From: Natronomonas moolapensis 8.8.11
GTDB taxonomy: Archaea > Halobacteriota > Halobacteria > Halobacteriales > Haloarculaceae
NCBI RefSeq assembly: GCF_000591055.1
Contig: NC_020388.1
Coordinates: forward strand, 186,001-250,000
Length of the DNA: 64,000 nucleotides
Direction of reading: 5' to 3'
In this document: one piece after another, positions 8,359 through 17,508 of the stretch
Layout of the letters: every line of letters starts with the position of its first letter
Numbering within the stretch: position 1 is the first letter of the stretch
Notes under the pieces: model-generated
Databases searched by the model: none
Told to the model about the DNA's origin: nothing
Seen by the model: only the letters and a program-made list of their open reading frames with translations
Translations under genes and position numbers: made by a program

Positions 8359-9233
8359 GCAGCGAAGACCGGGCGGAGCGGACGCCTCAGAACGCCCGCG
8401 AAACGTCGTCGACCCTCGCGGACGCCTTCGAGGAACCGGCGTTCGTGCCGTACCTCGCGGCGGGCGACCCGACGTTCGATGCCTCTCTCGAATACGTCGA
8501 GGCACTCGCCCGCGGCGGCGCGGACGTGATCGAATTGGGGCTGCCCTTCTCGGAGCCGATCGCGGAGGGACCGACGATCCAGCAGGCGGTCGTCCGGTCG
8601 CTGGCGGGCGGAATGACGCCCGAGCGGTTCTTCGAGTTCGTCGAGGCCCTCGACATCGACGTTCCGCTCGCGTGCATGACCTACTACAACCTCATCTACC
8701 AGTACGGCGACGAGCCAGTCCGGTCGTTCGTCGAACGGGCCGCCGCGGTCGGCATCGAGGGGCTCGTTGTCCCGGACCTGCCCGCCGAGGAGGCCGACCC
8801 CCTCCGGGCGGCCTGCGACGAGTTCGGTCTCGATCTGGTATTCATCGTCGCGCCGACGACGGCTGGCGAGCGCCTCGACCACATCATGGAGCGCGTCTCG
8901 GGGTACGTTTACGTCCAGGCGCGCCTCGGCGTCACCGGCGCCCGGGAGTCGCTGTCGGATCACACCGGGGCGACGCTTTCCCGCCTCGAGGGCTACGACG
9001 TCCCGAAAGCGGTCGGATTCGGCATCTCGACGGGCGAGCACGCCGCGTCGGTCGTCGAGGCGGGTGCGGACGGCGTCATCGTCGGCTCCGCGCTGGTCGA
9101 CATCGTCGCCGAGGGGCACGAAGACGACGCGCCGACCGCGGAGATCGCCGCGGAGTTGGAGTCACTCGCCCGCGAACTGAAGACCGGCGCGATCGAGGGT
9201 GGGCAACGCCGTCCGCGACCGGAACGAACTTGA
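8355..9233 (+). CDS. trpA: Tryptophan synthase, alpha chain
   Basis: 292 residues from a GTG start inside the end of trpB. The TIM barrel splits indoleglycerol phosphate to indole and glyceraldehyde 3-phosphate. The catalytic Glu of strand 2 is present (IELGLPF), but the second classical catalytic position, Asp60 of the Escherichia coli enzyme in LADGPTIQ, reads Glu here (IAEGPTIQ); the nearby SDP is SEP. Motifs GVTGARE and GFGISTGEH complete the phosphate site. The N-terminal 20 residues and C-terminal tail are halophile-type extensions. Confidence 0.93.
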   Translation: MSSEDRAERTPQNARETSSTLADAFEEPAFVPYLAAGDPTFDASLEYVEALARGGADVIELGLPFSEPIAEGPTIQQAVVRSLAGGMTPERFFEFVEALDIDVPLACMTYYNLIYQYGDEPVRSFVERAAAVGIEGLVVPDLPAEEADPLRAACDEFGLDLVFIVAPTTAGERLDHIMERVSGYVYVQARLGVTGARESLSDHTGATLSRLEGYDVPKAVGFGISTGEHAASVVEAGADGVIVGSALVDIVAEGHEDDAPTAEIAAELESLARELKTGAIEGGQRRPRPERT

Positions 9234-9259
9234 AGCAACCTCGCACACTCACAGACACC

Positions 9260-10048
9260 ATGACAGCAGGGATCACCGCGCGCCTACAGCGGATCGGGAC
9301 AGAGGGTCGATACGTCGTCGTGCCGATGGACCACGGAATCACGCTCGGGGCGGTCACGGGGCTCAAGGACATCGAATCGACGATCGACGCCGTCACGCGC
9401 GGTGGCGCGGACGCGGTGTTGACACAAAAGGGCATCGCCGACCGAGTCCACGGAAATAAAAACGGCGCGGGCTACATCGCCCACCTCAACGGCTCGACCG
9501 CAATTGGCCCCGACGAGAACGACAAGCGGCGAACCGGCTCGGTCGAGGCCGCGCTGCGGGCCGGCGCCGATGCCGTCTCCTTTCATATCAACGTCGGCTC
9601 GAAATACGAGCGCGAGCAGATCGAGCAACTCGGGGCGCTGACCGACGAGGCCGCCGAGTACGGCCTGCCCGTGCTCGCGATGACGTACGCCCGCGGTCCC
9701 GACACCGAGGGCGACGATCCCGAGGCGCTCGGCCGCGCAGTCCGGTTGGGCGAGGAGTTGGGCGCGGATCTGATCAAGACGGGTTACAGCGGCGACCGGG
9801 AGAGCTTCGAGCACGTCTGTGAGTCGACGCGCTGTCCGGTGCTCATCGCTGGCGGGTCGCCGGACGGCGACCTCCAGTCGCTGCGGGACGTTCGGGGAGC
9901 GATGGACGCCGGCGGGGCCGGCGTCTCGATGGGCCGGACGATCTTCCAACACGACGACCCCGAGCGGATGGCCCACGCCGTCGCGCTGGTGGTCCACGAG
10001 GACCTCGACGCCGCGGAGGCGCTCGAACGCGCGGAACTCGACGCGTAG
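9260..10048 (+). CDS. 2-amino-3,7-dideoxy-D-threo-hept-6-ulosonate (ADH) synthase
   Basis: 262 residues of the class I aldolase (DhnA/FbaB) family. Motifs VVPMDHGITLG, DAVLTQKGI, VSFHINVGS, LIKTGYSGD (Schiff-base Lys region), VLIAGGSP and GVSMGRTIF match the archaeal enzyme (MJ0400 type, also called AroA') that joins an aspartate-semialdehyde unit to a deoxy-ketosugar phosphate in the DAHP-independent shikimate entry. The trp genes upstream and dehydroquinate synthase II and aroD downstream support this over glycolytic aldolase. It starts 26 bp after trpA, so it probably belongs to the trp operon. Confidence 0.9.
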   Translation: MTAGITARLQRIGTEGRYVVVPMDHGITLGAVTGLKDIESTIDAVTRGGADAVLTQKGIADRVHGNKNGAGYIAHLNGSTAIGPDENDKRRTGSVEAALRAGADAVSFHINVGSKYEREQIEQLGALTDEAAEYGLPVLAMTYARGPDTEGDDPEALGRAVRLGEELGADLIKTGYSGDRESFEHVCESTRCPVLIAGGSPDGDLQSLRDVRGAMDAGGAGVSMGRTIFQHDDPERMAHAVALVVHEDLDAAEALERAELDA

Positions 10049-10050
10049 GT

Positions 10051-10064
10051 GAGACGTTCGTCTC
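10051..10064 (+). terminator. Short hairpin after the trp/ADH-synthase operon
   Basis: GAGACG-TT-CGTCTC is a perfect 6-bp inverted repeat three bases after the stop codon. It has no T-run, so it may stabilise the mRNA 3' end rather than terminate transcription. Confidence 0.3.
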
Positions 10065-10166
10065 GAGTACGGGGAGGGACGCCGGATACGCCCGTTGAGT
10101 GACTCGCCGCGCCGTCGACTCGCCCGGCGCGATCCGACGGGTCGTGTCACCCCGGCTCTCGGAACC

Positions 10167-10174
10167 CTTATACC
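10167..10174 (+). promoter_or_regulatory. TATA element of the cold-shock gene
   Basis: CTTATACC is centred about 29 bp before the ATG at 10200, the spacing of a leaderless haloarchaeal promoter. Confidence 0.55.
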
Positions 10175-10199
10175 CGCGTCGGCTGTACGTCTGTTTGTA

Positions 10200-10394
10200 A
10201 TGGCAAACGGTACGGTTGATTTCTTCAACGACACAGGCGGCTACGGTTTCATCTCGACTGACGACTCCGACGAAGACGTGTTCTTCCACATGGAAGACGT
10301 CGACGGCCCGGATCTCGAGGAAGGACAGGACATCGATTTCGACATCGAGGACGCCCCCAAGGGCCCCCGCGCGTCGAACGTCGTTCGCAACTGA
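10200..10394 (+). CDS. cspA: Cold-shock domain protein
   Basis: 64 residues, one cold-shock OB fold. The RNP1-like GGYGFISTDD and RNP2-like DVFFHMEDVDG motifs are present, then DIDFDIEDAPKGPRASNVV. It should bind single-stranded RNA or DNA as a chaperone. It is very acidic, like other haloarchaeal Csp proteins. It has its own promoter and is followed by a 550-bp gene-free stretch. Confidence 0.93.
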   Translation: MANGTVDFFNDTGGYGFISTDDSDEDVFFHMEDVDGPDLEEGQDIDFDIEDAPKGPRASNVVRN

Positions 10395-10947
10395 TCGGTC
10401 ACCACGACTGATCGGCCACCGCGAGTACAGCAACTATAGTAGCGATCGGAAGACACTGCACACTCGATCGCACGACAGCAGTGCGATCGATGTGTAATCA
10501 CTTGCGATGGTTACTGTAATATAACGCGATCGACGCCCCGACGTCACGGCGACCGTGACTCTGGGCGGTGATTTTCGTTTTCTCCCTCACGACGCCGAGC
10601 TGTCGGCTCGTCCGAGTTCGCCCACCGGGGCGCGTGGCGTCGGTCGGCGACGTGCTCGGTGTCGCCGCCGGTGTCCTCACACTCGAGCGTCTGGACGGCG
10701 GTTCGTCGGTCGGCACCGGTGTCCGGTCGAGTCAGTGCCCGAAGATACGAGTGTCTGCGGCGCCGCCGAGGTCACAGAACCGGTGTAATCTCCCGTCGTG
10801 TCGGACGAGGGCGACGAGGTGGATCGATATGGCCAGCCGAGCGATACCGACCGCGCACCTGTCGAGGAACGTGCGCCCGGTCGTGGAGGGGCGACGGAGG
10901 GACACACCCGCAGGACGCGGCGGCTGGGCCATAGCTTTTTTCGGCAG
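10395..10947. other. Gene-free stretch with GATCG-rich hairpin region
   Basis: No credible coding frame was found; the open frames here are basic and Ser/Arg-rich, unlike the acidic proteins around them. The first part holds a near-duplicate (ACTGATCGGTCACC / ACTGATCGGCCACC at about 10393-10423), four GCGATCG/TCGATCG motifs, a strong stem-loop at 10460-10495 and an AT-rich TAATATAA near 10515-10523 that could be a promoter for an unannotated RNA. The rest is featureless GC-rich sequence, perhaps the remains of a decayed gene. Confidence 0.4.
10460..10495. repeat. Stem-loop with 14-15 bp arms
   Basis: The left arm 10460-10473 (ACACTCGATCGCAC) and right arm 10481-10495 (GTGCGATCGATGTGT) are inverted copies with one extra base in the right arm, separated by a 7-base loop. 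It lies 66 bp after the cold-shock stop codon. It may end the csp transcript, be part of a small RNA, or bind a dimeric regulator. Confidence 0.6.
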
Positions 10948-11670
10948 TCACTCGAGCCCGTCGATCGACGACAGCGAGTCGACCGTCGAGTCCACCAGTT
11001 TCCGCTCGGCCCGGCGGAGGTTCATCGAGGCCGCGGTCTTCGAGACCCCGAACTCGTCGGCGAGGTCGTCGAGCGACAGCTCCCGTGGCGTTTCGAAGTA
11101 GCCGGCCTCGGCGGCGGTGACGAGCGTTTCGCGTTCCGTTTCGGTCAGCGCCCGGCAGCTGTTCAACAAGCCGTGGGCCGCGCCCGCGTTCTCTATCACG
11201 TCGAAGAGCTCCGCGACGGAGAGGTCGGTCCGGCTCTCGACGACGACGTCGTTCTCGTCGTCGAGTTCCGAGAGCGCCCGGTCGGCCGTCGTTCCCTCGT
11301 CGAAGCCGACGTGCCACGTCTCGGTGCCGCCCTCGATCCGGAAGGGACCGGTTATGTAGCCGCCGTGGTCCTCGACGACGCCCATCGCGTCGGTCTGTTC
11401 GATGCGCGTTCGGACCGTCGCCACGCCGCCGCTCTTTTTCAACGTCGCGCAGTCGGTCATGTTAGGATGTTCGCGGAGCGTCCGCAACCCCTGGGCGAGT
11501 TCGCCGCGCTCGTCACCCTCGACGAGCAGCCGGGTTTCGAGTTGCTCGCGGTTCGTGTCCAACTGCCACTGCATCGCCGAGAAGCGGACGTCGACCTCGT
11601 CGGTGGTGTCGATGAACGGGCAGTCGTATTGCCGCATGTCGAGGTCGAGATCGATCATCCGTGTGGCCAT
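10948..11670 (-). CDS. HTH-10 (bacterioopsin-activator-type) transcription regulator
   Basis: 240 residues. The C-terminus carries the HTH-10 domain typical of haloarchaeal Bat-like regulators: LTETERETLVTAAEAGYFET, a PRELSLDDLADEFGVSKTA helix pair and NLRRAERKLV (about 178-230). The N-terminal 150 residues are a sensor-like domain of unknown ligand. The start ATG 11668-11670 gives MATRMIDLDLDMRQYDCPF. It diverges from dehydroquinate synthase II across a 99-bp shared promoter region containing the inverted repeat GGTATCGTATACC, so regulation of the aromatic pathway is possible but unproven. Confidence 0.88.
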   Translation of the reverse strand: MATRMIDLDLDMRQYDCPFIDTTDEVDVRFSAMQWQLDTNREQLETRLLVEGDERGELAQGLRTLREHPNMTDCATLKKSGGVATVRTRIEQTDAMGVVEDHGGYITGPFRIEGGTETWHVGFDEGTTADRALSELDDENDVVVESRTDLSVAELFDVIENAGAAHGLLNSCRALTETERETLVTAAEAGYFETPRELSLDDLADEFGVSKTAASMNLRRAERKLVDSTVDSLSSIDGLE

Positions 11671-11691
11671 ACCTCGTAGGCAACGTTGTTA

Positions 11692-11704
11692 ACGGTATCG
11701 TATA
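11692..11704. promoter_or_regulatory. Inverted repeat in the divergent HTH-10 / dehydroquinate synthase promoter region
   Basis: GGTATCGTATACC (GGTAT-CGT-ATACC) sits between the two divergent genes, and on the minus strand it also looks like a TATA element for the regulator. An autoregulatory operator is a simple reading; nothing here proves it. Confidence 0.35.
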
Positions 11705-11769
11705 CCATCTCCCGGGCCGACCGCGACCGTCCCGCCACGTTCAATAGCCGCCCCCGCCACCCCGGAGGT

Positions 11770-12936
11770 ATGACACGCTCCGTGTGGCTGAAGGCCGACG
11801 ACGAGGTCGGCGACTGGGAGGCGCGAAAGCGCCGGATCACCGCCGGCCTCGAGGCCGGCGTCGACTGGGTGCTCGTCGACCGACGCGACGTGGGCCGGGT
11901 CCGCGATCTGGGTCGGGTGAACGTCGCCGCCTTCGCCGGCGACGACGTCCACGTCATGGACGCCGAGACCGACGAGGATCCCGACCCCGACGCCGTCGTC
12001 GTCGGCAAGGGTGGCGAGGGCGACGGCACGGTCGATCTCCCCTCGGATCTCTCCGGGTCGGCCGACCTGACGACGCTCCGCCGGACGGACGCCCCCGGCG
12101 GCGCCTACGTCCGCATCCTGGACGCCGACTACGAGACCTTCGCGGAGGCCGCGGCCGGAGAGGCCGACTACACCCTCGTCGTCGGGGAGGACTGGCAGAT
12201 CATCCCCCTCGAGAACCTCATCGCCCGGATCGGCGAGGAGACCGACCTCGTGGCCGGCGTCCGGAGCGCCGAGGAGGCCAAGACCGCCTTCGAAACGCTC
12301 GAGATCGGCGCCGACGCGGTGTTGCTCGACACCGACGACCCAGACGAGATCCGCGCCACAGTCGAGATCAGAGACGAAAGCGAGCGCGAGCACCTCGACC
12401 TCCAGCACGCGACGGTGACGGAAATCGAGGAGACGGGGTCGGCCGACCGGGTCTGCGTCGACACGGCGTCGATGCTCGATCACGACGAGGGGATGCTGGT
12501 CGGATCGATGAGCCGCGGGCTCTTTTTCGTCCACGCCGAGACCGCCGACTCGCCGTACGTCGCTTCTCGACCCTTCCGGGTCAACGCCGGCGCGGTCCAC
12601 GCCTACGTGCGGACGCCCGGCGGCGAGACGAAGTACCTCGCGGAGTTGAAATCCGGCGACGAGGTCCAGGTCGTCGACACGGAGGGGAACACCCGCGAGG
12701 CCATCGTCGGTCGCGCGAAGATCGAAAAACGCCCCATGTTTCGGGTCGAGGCCGAACTCGAGAACGGCGACCGGATCGAGACGCTGTTGCAGAACGCCGA
12801 GACGATCAAGGTCGCCACGGCGTCGGGGCGAAAGTCGGTCACCGACCTGGCGGCCGGCGACGACCTGCTCGTCTACTACGAGGCGGTCGCGAGACACTTC
12901 GGCGAGGCCGTCGAGGAGTCGATCATCGAAAAGTAA
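11770..12936 (+). CDS. 3-dehydroquinate synthase II
   Basis: 388 residues of the archaeal DHQS II family (MJ1249 type, AroB'), unrelated to bacterial AroB. Recognisable segments are MTRSVWLKADDEVGDWEARK, VVGEDWQIIPLENLIA, the long C-terminal SRGLFFVHAETADSPYVASR and RPFRVNAGAVHAYV, and YLAELKSGDEV. It deaminates and cyclises the ADH-synthase product to 3-dehydroquinate with NAD. ADH synthase upstream and AroD directly downstream, on the opposite strand, complete the route to dehydroshikimate. GGAGGT lies immediately before the ATG, too close to act as a normal ribosome-binding site. Confidence 0.93.
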   Translation: MTRSVWLKADDEVGDWEARKRRITAGLEAGVDWVLVDRRDVGRVRDLGRVNVAAFAGDDVHVMDAETDEDPDPDAVVVGKGGEGDGTVDLPSDLSGSADLTTLRRTDAPGGAYVRILDADYETFAEAAAGEADYTLVVGEDWQIIPLENLIARIGEETDLVAGVRSAEEAKTAFETLEIGADAVLLDTDDPDEIRATVEIRDESEREHLDLQHATVTEIEETGSADRVCVDTASMLDHDEGMLVGSMSRGLFFVHAETADSPYVASRPFRVNAGAVHAYVRTPGGETKYLAELKSGDEVQVVDTEGNTREAIVGRAKIEKRPMFRVEAELENGDRIETLLQNAETIKVATASGRKSVTDLAAGDDLLVYYEAVARHFGEAVEESIIEK

Positions 12937-12949
12937 AACGAACCGGAGA

Positions 12950-13645
12950 TCACTCCATGAGCCGATCGACCAGCCCCCGGAGCGTTTCGAGGCCGTACTG
13001 TCCCGGGGCGGTCGCCTTCTCCGGGTCGATAGGCGCGTAGCCGATCTTCGACCCGTAGACGGGCGCGACGGCGCGGGTGTGGCTGCCGGCCGCCCCCATC
13101 GCCATCGTCGCCACGTCGACGCCGGCCCGGGTCACCTCGTGTGTGACCGAAAGCACGGAGAGCGCGTCGCCGACATCGCGTGCGGTCACCGCGATCTTCC
13201 CGACGTCGCCGCGCTCGCCCGCCCGCCGCAGGCGATCGGCGAGTTCGGGCTCGGGCGGGGTGCCCTCGAAGTCGTGCGTCGAGACGACGACCGGGACGCC
13301 GACCGCCCGCGCCGCTGCGAGGAGGGCCTCGGCACGGTCGGCGTCGCCCGGCCCGCCGGACTCCAGGGCGGCGAGTTCGATATCTATCGCGGCGACGGCG
13401 TCGCATTCGAGGGCGGCCTCGAGGGCGCCGAGGCGGTTCACCTCGGACGCCTCGCCGCCCTCCCACGCGGCGCGGTTCGTCGCGAGGATCGGGAGGTCGC
13501 CGTCGTAGGACGCGAGCGCGCCGAGCGGCGCGTCGGCCAGATCCATCCGGAACTCGACGCAGTCGGCGTCGGCGCGGGCGGCCGGTTCCGCCTCGAGGTC
13601 GGCCGTCGAGGCGGCGAGCGTGAACGAATCGAACGAGAGCGACAT
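12950..13645 (-). CDS. aroD: 3-dehydroquinate dehydratase, type I
   Basis: 231 residues. Type I features: CVEFRMDL near the start (substrate-binding Glu/Arg), VVVSTHDFEGTP (catalytic His), GKIAVTARD (Schiff-base Lys) and MAMGAAGSHTR plus GSKIGYAPI at the end. It removes water from dehydroquinate to give dehydroshikimate. The start ATG 13643-13645 (MSLSFDSFTLAAS) is preferred over an upstream Arg-rich in-frame extension. It is convergent with dehydroquinate synthase II, with 13 bp between stops. Confidence 0.92.
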   Translation of the reverse strand: MSLSFDSFTLAASTADLEAEPAARADADCVEFRMDLADAPLGALASYDGDLPILATNRAAWEGGEASEVNRLGALEAALECDAVAAIDIELAALESGGPGDADRAEALLAAARAVGVPVVVSTHDFEGTPPEPELADRLRRAGERGDVGKIAVTARDVGDALSVLSVTHEVTRAGVDVATMAMGAAGSHTRAVAPVYGSKIGYAPIDPEKATAPGQYGLETLRGLVDRLME

Positions 13646-13769
13646 ACCCCACCCGCGGCGGGGACGGACAAAAGCGTGTTCGGTCGGCGGTGTCCCGCGG
13701 CGAGGTCGCAAGCACGCCGAGCGCGAGCAAGCGGAGCCGAGGGCGAAACGAGACGCCGGCGGGCCCCGC

Positions 13770-14198
13770 TCAGGCCCGCCCGAGGAACTCCGCCTGCGCC
13801 GTCGTCCCCTCGGTCCCGTAGTCGGTGACCAGAACCCGGATCGTCTCCCCGGCGTCGAGGGCGTCGGATCGGTCGGGGTCGGGGACCTCCCTCACGAACG
13901 TCTGCAGCCCGTTGATCGTCCCGCGCACCTCGGCCGGGACGCGGTCGTATTGGGTCTGTTTGACCACGAGTTCGTACGTCTCGCCCTTCGTTGCGGCCTC
14001 CTCGGGCGGCCGTCGTTGCGTCTCGCGGTGGGCGCGGTCGCGCGTTCGCTGGGCGGCGGTGTTCGGGCGGCCGCGCCGGCGACCCAGGCGGACGACGAGC
14101 GCGACGACGAGCAGGCCGGCGGCGCCCGCGCCGAGGAGCCACGGGTCGACACTCGGCAGGGAGTCGATCATCGACAGCAGTTCGTCGCCGCCGGGCAT
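13770..14198 (-). CDS. Membrane-anchored protein with a TRAM-like domain
   Basis: 142 residues: one N-terminal transmembrane helix (about 20-40, WLLGAGAAGLLVVALVVRL), a basic Arg-rich linker, and a C-terminal domain (about 70-142) with the TRAM pattern GETYELVVKQTQ, GTINGLQTFV and GETIRVLVTDYG, an OB-like RNA-binding fold. An RNA- or ribosome-related role near the membrane is suggested only by that resemblance. It is divergent from the AglD-like gene. Confidence 0.6.
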   Translation of the reverse strand: MPGGDELLSMIDSLPSVDPWLLGAGAAGLLVVALVVRLGRRRGRPNTAAQRTRDRAHRETQRRPPEEAATKGETYELVVKQTQYDRVPAEVRGTINGLQTFVREVPDPDRSDALDAGETIRVLVTDYGTEGTTAQAEFLGRA

Positions 14199-14277
14199 AT
14201 CCGTTGTGACCGAAGTGGCCCGGGAACGATACCGGGGATCAGAAGGTTGATGCCGGGCGGTTCACGACACACGACCG

Positions 14278-16104
14278 ATGACCGACCGGGAGGTGAGCGT
14301 CGTGTTGCCCGCCTACAACGAGGCGGAAACCATCGAGGGGACCGTTGACGTGACTCTCGAGGCGCTGGGCGCGTTCCTCCCGTCCGGTAGCTTCGAGGTG
14401 TTGATCGCGGAGGACGGCTGTACGGACCGGACGCCCGAGATTGCGAGCCGAATGGCCGGCGAAGACGACCGCGTCAGACACTTCCACAGCGACGAGCGTC
14501 TCGGCCGCGGTGGTGCCTTAGAACGGGCCTTCGAAGCCAGCGACGGCGAGGTGCTCGTCTACTTCGATACGGACCTGGCGACCGACATGGCGCATCTCGA
14601 GGCGCTCGTCGAGTCGATCCGCTCGGAGGGCTACGACGTCGCGACCGGTTCCCGGCGGATCCCGGGGAAGAGACAGGAGCGCGAACCCGAACGCGGGATC
14701 GCATCGACGGGGTACAACGCGTTGGTCCGGACGGTGCTTCGGTCCTCGCTGCACGACCACCAGTGCGGGTTCAAGGCCTTCGGTCGGGACGCGCTCTTCG
14801 AGTTGCTCGAGGGGGTCGAGGACGATCACTGGTTTTGGGACACGGAGGTGCTGGTCCGCGCTCAGCGAGCCGGCTACGCAGTCAAAGAGTTCCCCGTCGA
14901 CTGGGCGCCGAAAGGCGATACCACGGTCGATCTGGTCAGAGACGTGCTCGGGATGGGCAGTCAGGTCGCCCGGCTGTGGTGGCAACTGTCGGTTCGTCCC
15001 CGGATCGACCGCCGGACGACGACCGCCGCCGGGACGGCGCTAATCGTCCTCGCGCTCGCGTTGATGACGCTGTATCTCGACCCGACCGAGGTGCTGGCCG
15101 CGATCCGCGGAGCCGACCCCGCCGCCCTCGCCGTCGCCGCCGCCGTATACATCGCCTCGTGGCCACTTCGGGGACTCCGGTATCGGGATATCCTCTCGGA
15201 ACTCGGCTACCGCGAGCGCGTCGGCTTCCTCACGGGAACGATCTTCGTGAGCCAGACCGGCAACCTCGTCGTGCCCGCCCGCGGCGGCGACGCGATCCGT
15301 GCTTACATCGTGAAAGCCCGCCGCGGCATCCCCTACCCCTCCGGGTTCGCCTCTCTGGCCATCGAACGGGTGTTCGATCTGTTGATTATCGCGGCGCTGG
15401 CCGGCGCGACGCTCGTCGGGTTGGCACTCGGTGGCGTCGACGTCGCAGCGCTCCAGACGGCCGAGGCCGGCGGCGACGTCGGTGAGAGCGGCCGGACGGC
15501 GGTGCTCGTCGCGGGGGGCGTCGGGGCGGCGGCGATCGGGGCGATGGCGCTCATTGCCGCCACCGCGCGTTCGGATCGAAACCTGGTTCGGGGGGCGTTG
15601 ACCCGGGTGAGCGACGACTCCTACGTCGAGTACGTCGCGGCGATCCTCGAACGGTTTGTCGCAGACGTACAGACGGTCGCCGAGGACCGCCGGGCGTTCG
15701 CCGTCGTCGGCCTATCGAGTCTCGTGATCTGGGGGATCGACATCCTGACGGCGATCGTGGTCTTCGCCGCGTTCGGAGTGTCGGTGCCCACCACGCTGCT
15801 CGTGGCCGTCGGCTTCTTCGCGGTCGCCGTCGGCAACCTCGCGAAGGTGTTGCCGCTCTCGCCCGGCGGGATCGGCCTCTACGAGGGCGCCTTTACGCTC
15901 ATCGTCGTAGCGCTGACGCCGATCGCGTGGCCGACGGCGCTCGCGACGGCGGTCGTCGACCACGCCCTGAAAAACGCCGTCACCGTCGCCGGGGGCGTCG
16001 CGTCGATGCTTCGGCTCAACGTGTCGCTGGCGACCGCAGTCGAGGAGTCCCGCGAGGCCGGGGAGGCCCGTGAGGCCGAAAGCGATCCCGCAGTCAGGGA
16101 GTGA
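14278..16104 (+). CDS. aglD: AglD-like glycosyltransferase 2 / flippase-type membrane fusion
   Basis: 608 residues. About 1-235 is a GT2 catalytic domain of dolichyl-phosphate-sugar synthase type: VSVVLPAYNEAETIEG, the acidic EDGCTD and the DxD-like YFDTDLATD, then DHQCGFKAF. About 243-590 holds many transmembrane helices with the UPF0104/LPG-synthase pattern, including VVPARGGDAIRAY and LPLSPGGIGLYEGAF. The same two-part build occurs in Haloferax AglD, which charges dolichol phosphate with mannose for S-layer N-glycosylation. Function here is inferred from this architecture; the transferred sugar is not known. Confidence 0.8.
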   Translation: MTDREVSVVLPAYNEAETIEGTVDVTLEALGAFLPSGSFEVLIAEDGCTDRTPEIASRMAGEDDRVRHFHSDERLGRGGALERAFEASDGEVLVYFDTDLATDMAHLEALVESIRSEGYDVATGSRRIPGKRQEREPERGIASTGYNALVRTVLRSSLHDHQCGFKAFGRDALFELLEGVEDDHWFWDTEVLVRAQRAGYAVKEFPVDWAPKGDTTVDLVRDVLGMGSQVARLWWQLSVRPRIDRRTTTAAGTALIVLALALMTLYLDPTEVLAAIRGADPAALAVAAAVYIASWPLRGLRYRDILSELGYRERVGFLTGTIFVSQTGNLVVPARGGDAIRAYIVKARRGIPYPSGFASLAIERVFDLLIIAALAGATLVGLALGGVDVAALQTAEAGGDVGESGRTAVLVAGGVGAAAIGAMALIAATARSDRNLVRGALTRVSDDSYVEYVAAILERFVADVQTVAEDRRAFAVVGLSSLVIWGIDILTAIVVFAAFGVSVPTTLLVAVGFFAVAVGNLAKVLPLSPGGIGLYEGAFTLIVVALTPIAWPTALATAVVDHALKNAVTVAGGVASMLRLNVSLATAVEESREAGEAREAESDPAVRE

Positions 16105-16176
16105 GCCGGGGAGGGGTCGGTCCGCCCGGCGGCCCGACCGGGATTCATATACCGACGGCCGCCGTTTCGATCGGCG

Positions 16177-17508
16177 ATGACGGACTCCTCCGAACGCGGC
16201 CTCAGTCGACGTCGGACGCTGGCCGGACTCGGCGCGCTCGCGGTCGCCGGCGGCCTCGGGTGGACGCGGCTCCGCGGGGGCTACGACCGCCGTCAGGCCG
16301 ACTTCGATCCCGAGGTGTTGCCGTACGACGAGACGTACCCCCGAGGCGACGCGACGACGTTCAGGCGGGGGCTGCGTCGGCTCGGCTACTACCCCGAGGC
16401 GACGGTCCCCGACCGCGTCGAGGTCGAGTGGTCGATGCCGGTCAACGGGATCGGTCACACCGCGGCGAAGTCGAGCCCGCGGCCGACGCCGGACGGCGAA
16501 ACCGTGTTGATACCCTCCGATACCGGAGTGCTACACGCGGTCGCGCCAGACGGCGAGCGCCGGTGGCGCGCCGAAACCGCGGCGGGGACGAGCCTCGGGT
16601 TTCACGGAACGCCGTTGATCGTCGACGGGACGGCCTACATCGGCGGCTACGACGGGTCGATGTACGCCTACGACGTCGAGACGGGTCGGCGTGTCTGGAA
16701 GACCTCGAACTGGCGGCTCCGCGGGGCGATCGCGATCGGGTCGAGCCCGGCGTACTGGGACGGTGTGGTGTACGTGGTCGCGGAGTACAACTACCCCTGG
16801 CAGGCGCCTTCGGGGACGATGTGGGCCCTCGACGCGGCGACGGGACAGCCGCTGTGGCACGATAGCCGCCTGTGGGGGATGCCCCACCCCTCGACGTCTA
16901 TCGACCCCGCGACCGAACGGCTGCTGACGGGGTCGAACGACGGGGTGTGCTACGCGTGGGAGTTCCCCTCCCTGGAGCCGGCCTGGGAGTTTCAGACCGG
17001 CGCAGAGATCAAGGGGACGATCCCGACCTACGACGGGGCGGCGTTCGTCGGCTCGTGGGACGGTCGCTTCTACCGGCTGGACCTGGCCGACGGGACCGAG
17101 GAGTGGTCCTTCGAGACCGGCCGGGTGATCATGTCGAACCCCGGGATCGATCCGGACGCGGGGGTCGTCTACGTCGGCAGCGACGACAACCACGTGTACG
17201 CCCTCGACACCGACACCGGCGAGGCGTTGTGGTCGAAAGACGTCGGCGGGAACGTCATCGGATCGCTGACAGTGACTGCCGGGTCGGTGCTCGTCGGTTC
17301 CTACGACAGACACCTGTACGCCATCGACAAACGGACGGGTGAGACTCGCTGGCGCGTCGAGGGTGTCGGCCACGTGACGAGCGAAGCGGTCCCCCACGGC
17401 GATCGGATATTCGTCGCCGAGCGGGGCGACATCTCGGGGTACTGGTCGGACGACGAGCCGGTGACGCTCCACGAGCGAGGCCGCGCGTACAGCCTCATCG
17501 GAACGTAA
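16177..17508 (+). CDS. Tat-exported PQQ-like beta-propeller protein
   Basis: 443 residues. The N-terminus SRRRTLAGLGALAVAGG is a twin-arginine signal followed by a hydrophobic stretch without a lipobox cysteine. The body contains repeated blades of the AYDVETGRRVWKT, ALDAATGQPLWHD, ALDTDTGEALWSK and AIDKRTGETRWRV type, giving an eight-bladed PQQ/BamB-like propeller. No PQQ-ligand set was identified, so it may be a scaffold or binding protein rather than a dehydrogenase. It follows the AglD-like gene by 72 bp on the same strand; a cell-surface role is plausible. Confidence 0.85.
   Translation: MTDSSERGLSRRRTLAGLGALAVAGGLGWTRLRGGYDRRQADFDPEVLPYDETYPRGDATTFRRGLRRLGYYPEATVPDRVEVEWSMPVNGIGHTAAKSSPRPTPDGETVLIPSDTGVLHAVAPDGERRWRAETAAGTSLGFHGTPLIVDGTAYIGGYDGSMYAYDVETGRRVWKTSNWRLRGAIAIGSSPAYWDGVVYVVAEYNYPWQAPSGTMWALDAATGQPLWHDSRLWGMPHPSTSIDPATERLLTGSNDGVCYAWEFPSLEPAWEFQTGAEIKGTIPTYDGAAFVGSWDGRFYRLDLADGTEEWSFETGRVIMSNPGIDPDAGVVYVGSDDNHVYALDTDTGEALWSKDVGGNVIGSLTVTAGSVLVGSYDRHLYAIDKRTGETRWRVEGVGHVTSEAVPHGDRIFVAERGDISGYWSDDEPVTLHERGRAYSLIGT

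Noticed and set aside
10568-11101. 177-codon plus-strand frame in the region after cspA
   Set aside because: Basic, no motif, and runs antisense into the HTH-10 regulator; codon use is unlike the neighbours.
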